Below are positions 1-5,255 of a stretch of DNA of 9,980 nucleotides, one piece after another. The position numbers were made by a program, and so were the translations under genes. This DNA comes from Salegentibacter sp. (GTDB taxonomy: Bacteria > Bacteroidota > Bacteroidia > Flavobacteriales > Flavobacteriaceae): NCBI GenBank assembly GCA_024635815.1, contig JAGXIG010000014.1, positions 1 to 9,980 on the forward strand, in the 5' to 3' direction. Under the pieces are notes generated by a model that had not been told where the DNA came from, ran no database searches, and saw nothing but the letters and a program-made list of their open reading frames with translations. Position 1 is the first letter of the stretch. The number at the start of each line of letters is the position of its first letter.

Positions 1-33
1 ATGTGATCTACCACTTTTTCAGTTTGCATAATT

Positions 34-65
34 TTGGGTGATTAAGTTTGTAAATAATACCTTTG
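34..65 (+). promoter_or_regulatory. Putative flavobacterial promoter of gldB
   Basis: A TTG at 34-36 (inside TTTTG) is followed after 21 bases by TACCTTTG at 58-65. This matches the Bacteroidota/Flavobacterium primary promoter pattern of a -33 TTG and a -7 TAnnTTTG about 17-23 bases apart. Transcription would start near base 72, giving a leader of roughly 57 bases before gldB. The match is read by eye; no transcript data are available. The rest of bases 1-128 shows no gene. Confidence 0.6.
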
Positions 66-128
66 CACACAAATCTACTATTTAAACATAATTATTAAAA
101 GGGCAGGGCGTTAAAGCCTTCATAAAGA

Positions 129-1094
129 ATGCCTATGTATAAAAAAATAATTTTTCTGCTTTGTACAATTGCTTTTATTTCCTGTAATGAGGAGGCTGAA
201 ACTGAAAAAGAGATCGCAGAAGTGCCCATAGATTTTGAAACAGTTCGATTTGATCGTGAATTTGCTGAAGCCACGCCGCAGAAACTTATGGATTTAAAAC
301 AACAATATCCTTTTTTGTTTCCGAGGCAATTTTCTGATAGTGTTTGGATTGAGAAACTTAACGACACGATTCAGCAGGAAATAGATACTGAAGTAGGTAA
401 AGCTTTTCCTTCTTTTGAAAATCAAAAGGCCGAACTCCACAGTCTTTTTCAACATATAAAATATTATTTTCCGCAGTTTAAGGCGCCAAAAGTGTTCACG
501 GTAACTTCTGAAGTTGATTATAAAAATAAGGTGATTCTTCAGGATGATTATTTGTTTATTTCTCTCGATACGTATTTAGGAGAAGAGCATCATTTCTATA
601 TCGGGATTCAGGAATTTTTAAAGAAGAATTTTAGAAAAGATCAGATAATCCCTGATGTTGCAAACGCTCATGCTGAAAAATATGTGGAAAGACCAAAATC
701 CAGAACTTTCCTTGCGCATATGGTGTATTATGGGAAATTATTATACTTAAAAGATAAATTTATTCCGGAAATAGCTGATGCAGAAAAGATAGGGTATACC
801 GAAGAGGAATTTAACTGGGCGCAAAAAAACGAAGCCCAAATGTGGCGGTATTTTGTAGAAAATGAATTGTTTTTTAATACCGATACCGAACTTTATTCCA
901 GGTTTCTATATCCTGCACCTTTTTCTAAATTTTACCTGCAACTAGATGCTGAATCTCCCGCGAAGCTCGGGCAATATATAGGTTGGCAAATTGTGCGCAG
1001 CTATATGGATAAAACCGATGCGTCTTTGGAAGAAATGATAAATACAGATGCCGAAACGATATTTAATAAAGCGAATTTTAAACCAAGAAAGTAA
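129..1094 (+). CDS. gldB: Gliding motility lipoprotein GldB
   Basis: This is a 321-residue protein recognised as GldB, a lipoprotein required for gliding motility in Flavobacterium johnsoniae and found widely in Bacteroidota, including non-gliders. The N-terminus is a lipoprotein signal: two lysines (5-6), a hydrophobic stretch (7-17), and Cys19 in the context FISC, after which an acidic, Glu-rich linker begins. Bacteroidota lipoboxes are looser than those of enterobacteria, so lipidation at Cys19 is likely, and the mature protein should be tethered to an envelope membrane. The rest looks like a soluble mixed domain rich in aromatic residues. Two starts are possible, ATG at 129 or ATG at 135; the second gives a more typical signal peptide (MYKKII). 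The stop overlaps the gldC start by one base (TAATG), so the two genes are very probably translationally coupled. The molecular function is not established. Confidence 0.9.
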   Translation: MPMYKKIIFLLCTIAFISCNEEAETEKEIAEVPIDFETVRFDREFAEATPQKLMDLKQQYPFLFPRQFSDSVWIEKLNDTIQQEIDTEVGKAFPSFENQKAELHSLFQHIKYYFPQFKAPKVFTVTSEVDYKNKVILQDDYLFISLDTYLGEEHHFYIGIQEFLKKNFRKDQIIPDVANAHAEKYVERPKSRTFLAHMVYYGKLLYLKDKFIPEIADAEKIGYTEEEFNWAQKNEAQMWRYFVENELFFNTDTELYSRFLYPAPFSKFYLQLDAESPAKLGQYIGWQIVRSYMDKTDASLEEMINTDAETIFNKANFKPRK

Positions 1095-1432
1095 TGTCAG
1101 AATTTAAGAAATCAGAAATAAATATAGAAGTGGTTACCGATGAAAATAAGGTGCCAGAAGAAATCACCTGGAGCGCCGAAGACGGTAACGTTTATAAGGA
1201 AGATGCCAAGGCTTTAATGCTTTCGGTTTGGGACAGCAAATCCCAGGAAACGCTGCGAATAGATCTTTGGACTAAAGATATGCCCATAGATGAGATGAAG
1301 AAATTCTTTCATCAGACCCTGGTTTCTATGAGCGATACTTTTAACCGTGCCACCCAGGACGAGAAAATGACCGCCACAATGAAAGATTTTTGCGATTATT
1401 TTGCTGAAAAGCTTGAGATTACTCAAAAGTAA
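1094..1432 (+). CDS. gldC: Gliding motility protein GldC
   Basis: This is a 112-residue protein recognised as GldC, the usual partner of GldB. In F. johnsoniae it is reported to support gliding without being strictly essential. It has no signal peptide or membrane segment, so it should be cytoplasmic or peripheral. The N-terminal part (about 7-60) is beta-rich, with alternating hydrophobic residues around INIEVV and LRIDLWT. The C-terminal part (about 64-110) looks helical and amphipathic. ATG at 1094 shares its A with the TAA of gldB and lacks a Shine-Dalgarno sequence, which fits termination-reinitiation from gldB. Length and the opening KKSEINIEV match the family as I know it. Its biochemical activity is unknown. 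Confidence 0.88.
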   Translation: MSEFKKSEINIEVVTDENKVPEEITWSAEDGNVYKEDAKALMLSVWDSKSQETLRIDLWTKDMPIDEMKKFFHQTLVSMSDTFNRATQDEKMTATMKDFCDYFAEKLEITQK

Positions 1433-1483
1433 ACTAACTTGAGACTAACCTGCTTTTAGGTACAATCAATTAAATCTCACTTT
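1433..1483 (+). promoter_or_regulatory. Short gap with direct repeat and possible promoter
   Basis: The 51-base gap after gldC contains two near-identical 9-mers, ACTAACTTG at 1433-1441 and ACTAACCTG at 1444-1452, eleven bases apart. TTGAGA at 1439-1444 and TACAAT at 1461-1466, 16 bases apart, resemble an enterobacterial sigma-70 promoter more than the flavobacterial TAnnTTTG type. A weak 4-bp hairpin (ACCT/AGGT) lies at 1448-1460. None of these is conclusive; read-through from gldBC remains possible. Confidence 0.25.
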
Positions 1484-1843
1484 TTGGAAAAATTCATTTT
1501 TGTATATAACGCGTATTCCGGAACTCAAAATGCGGTTCTGGATGCGCTGCATAAGTTAATTAAACCTAATACTTATGCCTGTAGTATTTGCAAAGTCACC
1601 CACGGAGTCTTTTCTGAAAATTCACGCTGGAAAAAATACAGGCAGACTTCAGATGTGCAAATGGAGTTTTTGTATATAGATGAATTTCAGAAACGATATG
1701 CATCAAAATTTGGTTATAAATATACTTTTCCAATAGTTTTATGGGAAGATGAAGGCGAAATGGGCATTTTTATCTCTACAGAAGAATTAGAAAGAATTCA
1801 GAACGAGGAAGATCTAATTAATCTCGTTGAAGAAAGGCTTTAA
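1484..1843 (+). CDS. Conserved protein of unknown function, CxxC motif
   Basis: This encodes a 119-residue protein with no function I can name. The start is TTG at 1484; the next in-frame Met is at residue 60, and the hydrophobic opening KFIFVYNA reads like a true first beta strand, so TTG is preferred. Visible features are a CxxC pair (Cys33, Cys36), a His-Gly turn at 40-41, a beta-like FPIVLWEDEGE segment with Pro83, and an acidic C-terminal helix (about 98-119). Strand, CxxC, Pro before a strand and a closing helix recall a thioredoxin-like fold, but here a helix precedes the CxxC, so that is only a suggestion. There is no signal peptide or membrane segment. I see no P-loop or other GTPase motif, so a GTPase label carried over from the neighbour engB would be unsupported. 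I recall similar proteins in the same place in other Flavobacteriaceae. Confidence 0.75.
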   Translation: MEKFIFVYNAYSGTQNAVLDALHKLIKPNTYACSICKVTHGVFSENSRWKKYRQTSDVQMEFLYIDEFQKRYASKFGYKYTFPIVLWEDEGEMGIFISTEELERIQNEEDLINLVEERL

Positions 1844-1851
1844 TTAATTAA
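1840..1851. repeat. TTAATTAATTAA palindrome at convergent gene ends
   Basis: This 12-base perfect palindrome contains TAA in all three frames on each strand. It supplies the stop of the 119-residue gene (TAA 1841-1843) and of engB (complement of 1848-1850). There is no T-run or GC-rich hairpin beside it, so I do not call it a terminator. Confidence 0.8.
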
Positions 1852-2465
1852 CGGGGTGAATTAGAAGAATTTAATTCAATATTTATAGCTTCAATATAAT
1901 CCAAAATTTCATCCTGTCCCAATTTTGAAGTTGCCGAACTAATAAAGTATTGAGGCATTTCCTCCCAGCTTTCCAGCATTTTTTCCTGGTAAAAATTGAT
2001 GTTTCGCTCCAGGGCTTTTGGTTTCATTTTATCGGCTTTGGTAAAAATGATACAAAAGGGAACATTGTGCTCGCCAAGCCATTGCATAAACTCCATATCT
2101 ATAGGTTGCGGTTCGTGACGGCTGTCTATAAGTACAAACGCACATATCATTTGCTCTCGCTGCTCAAAATATTTCGTAATGAATTTCTGAAACGTTCTTT
2201 TAGCCGATTTCGAGACTTTAGCATAACCATAACCGGGCAAATCTACCAGGTGCCAGTTTTTATTAATTAAAAAATGATTGATTAGTTGTGTTTTTCCGGG
2301 TTTGGCTGAGGTTTTTGCCAGTGCTTTTCTACCGGTAAGCATATTGATTAAAGAAGATTTTCCAACATTACTGCGGCCAATAAAAGCGTATTCCGGCAGC
2401 TTGCTTTCAGGGCATAGATCTACCCGCGAATTGCTCACCAAAAATTCAGCCGACTTAATTTTCAT
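1848..2465 (-). CDS. engB: Ribosome biogenesis GTPase EngB (YsxC/YihA)
   Basis: EngB is a TrmE-Era-like GTPase that helps late assembly of the 50S ribosomal subunit in the cytoplasm. All GTPase motifs are present in its 205 residues: G1/Walker [10 protein letters not shown] (30-38), the G2 threonine in KPGKTQ (Thr59), G3 DLPGYG (75-80), G4 TKAD (142-145) and G5 SSATS (176-180). The length is typical of the family, a single G domain with no extra domains. It starts at ATG 2463-2465 on the minus strand. The alpha/beta hydrolase gene lies 64 bases upstream on the same strand, with no convincing terminator between them, so a two-gene transcript is likely. A weak TAnnTTT-like element about 15-25 bases upstream of the ATG is not enough to claim a separate promoter. 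The gene converges with the CxxC protein gene, leaving four bases. Confidence 0.96.
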   Translation of the reverse strand: MKIKSAEFLVSNSRVDLCPESKLPEYAFIGRSNVGKSSLINMLTGRKALAKTSAKPGKTQLINHFLINKNWHLVDLPGYGYAKVSKSAKRTFQKFITKYFEQREQMICAFVLIDSRHEPQPIDMEFMQWLGEHNVPFCIIFTKADKMKPKALERNINFYQEKMLESWEEMPQYFISSATSKLGQDEILDYIEAINIELNSSNSPR

Positions 2466-2529
2466 CTTAAAATGTTTAAAAGTAATATTTGAAAGAGATC
2501 TAAATGGGATTTTAAATCTTTAAACTGTC

Positions 2530-3297
2530 TTATTTAAAATTTCGTTTTTTCAACCAGTCGTGAAGCAACTCATTAAAAATAATCGGATGCTCCATCATCG
2601 CAGCATGCCCACATTTATCTACCCAGTAAAGATCAGCATCAGGGAGCAGACGTTGAAAATCCTGTGCTACTTCGGGTGGAGTAACATTATCGTCTTTTCC
2701 CCAAATAATACAGGTTGGGGTTTTCATTTTAGGTAAATCTTTGGCCATATTATGCCTAATGGCACTTTTTGCAATAGCAAGGGTTTTTACCAATTTATTA
2801 CGATCGCTTACAGTTTCGTAAACCTCGTCTACTACCTCTTTTGTTGCAACTTCAGGGTCGTAAAATACATCCTGGGCTTTTTTCTTTATAAACTCATAGT
2901 CACCGCGACGCGGATAGCTCTCCCCCATGGAATTTTCATAAAGTCCCGAGCTTCCGGTAATTACCAGTCCCTGTACAATTTCAGGATATAATTTGGTGGC
3001 CAACAATGCAATATGTCCGCCAAGCGAATTGCCTAGCAGGATCACTTTATCGTAACCTTTAAAATCTACAAATTCTTTTAAATATTTAGCAAAAGTCTGT
3101 ACGCTGGTTTTAAGTAGCGACATGGAATATAGGGGAAGTTCTGGAATTACCACTTTATAACCATGCTTCGGAAAATACTCTGTAACCCCATCAAAGTTAC
3201 TTAAACCGCCCATAAGTCCGTGTAAAATAACTATCGGGGTTCCTTCTCCTTGCTCCAGGTACGTAAACTTTCCCTCTTGCCTTAAATTATTCTTCAT
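2530..3297 (-). CDS. Alpha/beta hydrolase
   Basis: This is a 255-residue alpha/beta hydrolase-fold protein with a complete catalytic set. The oxyanion-hole motif HGLMGG is at 26-31, the nucleophile elbow GNSLGG at 89-94 (Ser91), the acid Asp203 lies in GKDDNVTPP, and the base His231 is in CGHAAMMEHP. The order and spacing resemble the MhpC/BphD-like esterase and C-C bond hydrolase group. The region between about 120 and 185 is the expected helical cap. The substrate cannot be read from sequence. No signal peptide is seen, so the enzyme should be cytoplasmic. It lies between mraZ (divergent) and engB (same strand, downstream), an arrangement I believe is common in Flavobacteriaceae, but nothing shows a role in wall synthesis. 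The start is ATG at 3295-3297. Confidence 0.9.
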   Translation of the reverse strand: MKNNLRQEGKFTYLEQGEGTPIVILHGLMGGLSNFDGVTEYFPKHGYKVVIPELPLYSMSLLKTSVQTFAKYLKEFVDFKGYDKVILLGNSLGGHIALLATKLYPEIVQGLVITGSSGLYENSMGESYPRRGDYEFIKKKAQDVFYDPEVATKEVVDEVYETVSDRNKLVKTLAIAKSAIRHNMAKDLPKMKTPTCIIWGKDDNVTPPEVAQDFQRLLPDADLYWVDKCGHAAMMEHPIIFNELLHDWLKKRNFK

Positions 3298-3322
3298 TGA
3301 TTGGCTTTGCGGTTAGCAATCG

Positions 3323-3330
3323 CAAATATA
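3323..3330 (-). promoter_or_regulatory. -7 element of the hydrolase(-engB) promoter
   Basis: On the minus strand this reads TATATTTG, a perfect TAnnTTTG, ending 25 bases before the hydrolase ATG, which leaves a leader of about 20 bases. No good -33 TTG is found 17-23 bases upstream; the nearest TTG is only 12 bases away. The call therefore rests on one half of the promoter. Confidence 0.4.
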
Positions 3331-3381
3331 GCGATTTCATTACAAGTATAATCATTTTTGAGAAATAGCAAAGGCATTTAG

Positions 3382-3393
3382 GAAATGCATTTC
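3382..3393. repeat. Perfect 12-base palindrome in divergent region
   Basis: GAAATGCATTTC is self-complementary and sits between the two divergent promoters. It could be an operator for a dimeric regulator, but chance occurrence in AT-rich DNA is possible. With only a TGCA loop and no following T-run on either strand, it makes a poor terminator. Confidence 0.35.
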
Positions 3394-3494
3394 TTCCTTC
3401 CTTTTTAAAATTTTTAACAGCAAAAGCACAATAAAAACCAAGCCTCTGAAACCTAAATGAATAGCGCTATTTGATAGTCTTTCAGCTAAATACA

Positions 3495-3540
3495 GTGGAG
3501 AAACTTATCAACAAAGTGGTAGAAAGTGGTAAAATGTGGT
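3495..3540 (+). promoter_or_regulatory. Putative MraZ-box array upstream of mraZ
   Basis: Three GTGGT direct repeats lie at 3516-3520, 3526-3530 and 3536-3540, exactly ten bases apart, two of them preceded by AAA (AAAGTGGTA). A fourth partial copy, GTGGA at 3495-3499, is 21 bases upstream. MraZ is known to bind short tandem repeats with 10-base spacing in front of its own gene (TGGG-type in E. coli, AAAGTG-type in Mollicutes), and these fit that pattern. The array occupies the place where a -33 element would be, relative to the -7 element at 3552-3559. This suggests that MraZ binding competes with RNA polymerase and controls the whole cluster. Confidence 0.75.
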
Positions 3541-3551
3541 AATTTTTTCAA

Positions 3552-3559
3552 TATATTTG
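3552..3559 (+). promoter_or_regulatory. -7 element of the mraZ/dcw promoter
   Basis: TATATTTG is a perfect TAnnTTTG. It ends 18 bases before the mraZ GTG start, implying a very short leader of about 10-13 bases. The usual TTG 17-23 bases upstream is missing; that interval is filled by the GTGGT repeats. Confidence 0.55.
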
Positions 3560-3577
3560 ACTCTATAAAGCGCACAA

Positions 3578-4045
3578 GTGGTAAACCTCATTGGAACATA
3601 CGAATGTAAAGCAGATGCCAAGGGCCGGTTAATGGTTCCTTCGGCATTAAAAAAGCAGCTTGCGCCTATGTTGCAGGATGGCTTTGTGCTAAAACGTTCG
3701 GTTTTTCAACCTTGTTTAGAGTTATATCCAATGCAGGAATGGAATGTTTTAATGCAGAAAATTAACGGACTTAACCGCTTTAAAAAGAAGAACAACGATT
3801 TTATTAGAAAGTTTCAGGCGGGAGTGAAGATGGTAGAAGTAGATTCTAACGGAAGACTTTTAATTCCGAAAGATCTCGTGGGATTTGCCGGAATTAACAA
3901 AGAGATCGTGCTTTCTTCCGCAGTAAATATTATAGAGATCTGGGATAAAGATAAATATGAAAACACCATTGACGAAACTTCAGACGATTTTGCCGAATTG
4001 GCTGAAGAAGTAATGGGAAACGATGATTTAGATGCAATATCATAA
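3578..4045 (+). CDS. mraZ: Transcriptional regulator MraZ
   Basis: MraZ is a 155-residue DNA-binding protein that forms ring-shaped oligomers and regulates the division and cell wall cluster. It has two tandem SpoVT/AbrB-like half-domains, each with the family signature: DAKGR at 13-17 (followed by LMVP) and DSNGR at 89-93 (followed by LLIP). The C-terminal tail (about 131-155) is acidic, as is common in the family. The start is GTG at 3578; the following VNLIGTYEC matches the normal family N-terminus, and no better start lies nearby. The end overlaps rsmH by 14 bases, so the two are translationally coupled. Autoregulation is likely from the GTGGT repeats upstream. Length and domain order are normal. 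Confidence 0.96.
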   Translation: MVNLIGTYECKADAKGRLMVPSALKKQLAPMLQDGFVLKRSVFQPCLELYPMQEWNVLMQKINGLNRFKKKNNDFIRKFQAGVKMVEVDSNGRLLIPKDLVGFAGINKEIVLSSAVNIIEIWDKDKYENTIDETSDDFAELAEEVMGNDDLDAIS

Positions 4046-4928
4046 TCCGGTTTTATTAAAAGAGTCAGTAGACGGCCTTAATATTAAGGAAGATGGTGTG
4101 TATGTAGATGTCACATTTGGTGGTGGTGGTCATTCCCGTGAAATTTTAAGCAGGCTGGGGCCTAAAGGAAAACTTTTTGGTTTTGATCAGGATAAGGATG
4201 CTTTGCAGAATACCATTGAAGATTCTCGGTTTACGCTAATTCACGAAAACTTCAGGTTCCTTAAAAGGTTTTTGAGGTTCTACGGAATTAAAGAAGTCGA
4301 TGGAATTTTAGGTGATTTCGGAGTTTCCTCGCATCAGTTTAATGAAGCTGAAAGAGGATTTTCTACCCGTTTTGATGCACGTCTTGATATGCGCATGAAC
4401 CAGGGAAGTAAATTGAGCGCTTACGAAGTGATTAACGAATATGGCGAAGAGCAACTTAAAATGTTGTTTTATGATTATGCCGATTTAAAAAATGCACCAA
4501 AACTGGCAAGCCTGATTGTTGAAGCCAGAAAAGAGAAATCTATAGAAAGCAGCGAGCAGTTGAACGATTTGCTGAAACCGCACCTTTTTAAAGGAAAAGA
4601 GAATAAGATCCTGGCGCAGATCTACCAGGCAATTCGGATAGAAGTAAACCAGGAAATTGAGGCTTTAAAGGAATTTTTAAAGCAAACTGAGGAGCTGGTG
4701 GTAAAAAATGGGAGGATTAGTCTTATTTCTTATCATTCGCTGGAAGATAGATTGGTGAAAAGATATATAAGAAGTGGTTTGTTTGAAGGTGAACCCGAAA
4801 AAGATTTCTACGGAAATATTTCAGTTCCCTTTAAGAAAGTAGGCGGACTTATAGTGCCTTCGGCTGAAGAGATTAAAGAAAACAATAGGGCGAGAAGTGC
4901 CAAGTTAAGAGTGGCTAAGAAATTATAA
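4032..4928 (+). CDS. rsmH: 16S rRNA m4C1402 methyltransferase RsmH
   Basis: RsmH (MraW) methylates N4 of C1402 in 16S rRNA, at the ribosomal P site, using S-adenosylmethionine. The 298-residue protein has the family motifs in order: YHNPVLLKE near the N-terminus (3-11), the SAM-binding DVTFGGGGHS (26-35), FDQD (51-54), GDFGVSSHQ (94-102), RFDARLDMRM (113-122), QAIRIEVNQE (199-208), SYHSLEDRLVK (233-243) and the C-terminal NNRARSAKLR (284-293). Nothing is missing or truncated. Its ATG lies 14 bases inside the end of mraZ in another frame, which fixes the start and implies coupling. ftsL follows after nine bases, so it is part of the same transcript. Confidence 0.97.
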   Translation: MQYHNPVLLKESVDGLNIKEDGVYVDVTFGGGGHSREILSRLGPKGKLFGFDQDKDALQNTIEDSRFTLIHENFRFLKRFLRFYGIKEVDGILGDFGVSSHQFNEAERGFSTRFDARLDMRMNQGSKLSAYEVINEYGEEQLKMLFYDYADLKNAPKLASLIVEARKEKSIESSEQLNDLLKPHLFKGKENKILAQIYQAIRIEVNQEIEALKEFLKQTEELVVKNGRISLISYHSLEDRLVKRYIRSGLFEGEPEKDFYGNISVPFKKVGGLIVPSAEEIKENNRARSAKLRVAKKL

Positions 4929-4937
4929 TAAGGTCTT

Positions 4938-5255
4938 ATGAAAAAAGGTTTTTACAACATACTACGGGCTAATTTTCTTATTAGCAGGGATGCGGTAAAC
5001 AACTGGCGCTTTATAGTTTTTTGTACCCTACTGGCTATTATAATGATCGCCAGTTCTCACAGTGCAGAAAGTAAGGTGCATAAAATTGCAAAACTTCATA
5101 CAGAAGTAAGAGAATTAAAAAGTGAATTTGTAGATCGTCGTTCAGCGCTTATGCGTATTAAAATGGAATCTACAATTACGCAAAAAATGAAAGACAGGGG
5201 AATTCTCCCTTCCGAGAATCCGCCTTATAAAATAAAAGTGAATATAAAGGAGTAA
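4938..5255 (+). CDS. ftsL: FtsL-like cell division protein
   Basis: This small 105-residue bitopic membrane protein sits between rsmH and ftsI, the classic position of ftsL. The short basic cytoplasmic N-terminus (1-23) is followed by one membrane segment (about 24-40, from WRFIVF to IASS). A heptad-like charged helix follows (about 43-80), of the sort that pairs with FtsB/DivIC, then a short tail containing ENPPYKI. By analogy it should be a structural divisome component helping to activate the FtsW/FtsI synthase. FtsL proteins share little sequence, so the name rests on position, size and topology, plus similarity to the Bacteroidota form. The start is ATG at 4938, nine bases after rsmH, with a weak AAGG upstream. 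The stop directly abuts the ftsI ATG. Confidence 0.85.
   Translation: MKKGFYNILRANFLISRDAVNNWRFIVFCTLLAIIMIASSHSAESKVHKIAKLHTEVRELKSEFVDRRSALMRIKMESTITQKMKDRGILPSENPPYKIKVNIKE

Larger units (their letters stand above)
3298..3577. other. Divergent intergenic region between hydrolase and mraZ
   Basis: This 280-base non-coding stretch holds regulatory DNA for both flanking genes. The left part carries a -7-like element for the hydrolase (3323-3330). The middle carries the palindrome GAAATGCATTTC (3382-3393) and A/T runs. The right part carries the GTGG repeat array (3495-3540) and the mraZ -7 element (3552-3559). I see no open reading frame, tRNA or recognisable small RNA in it. Confidence 0.7.

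Noticed and set aside
1..33. End of an upstream gene (for example nadE, often near gldB)
   Set aside because: No coding sequence can be read in the first bases; any such gene lies outside the window.
95..367. Minus-strand 90-residue reading frame across the start of gldB
   Set aside because: It is antisense to gldB, whose signal peptide and family identity are clear; the translation is low-complexity and resembles no known family.
1484..1843. Calling the 119-residue protein a GTPase
   Set aside because: No P-loop, switch or NKxD-type motif is present; only the neighbour engB has these.
1858..1877. GAATTA/TAATTC inverted repeat as a terminator for the convergent genes
   Set aside because: An AT-only stem apart from one G-C pair, an 8-base loop, no T-run on either strand, and a position inside the engB coding end.
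3505..3513. TTATCAACA, one mismatch from the DnaA box TTATCCACA
   Set aside because: A single imperfect box with no cluster, AT-rich unwinding element or dnaA/dnaN neighbour is not evidence of an origin.
3513..3540. Tandem repeats as a possible CRISPR array
   Set aside because: Three units of ten bases with no spacers or cas genes; the place and form fit MraZ operator boxes.
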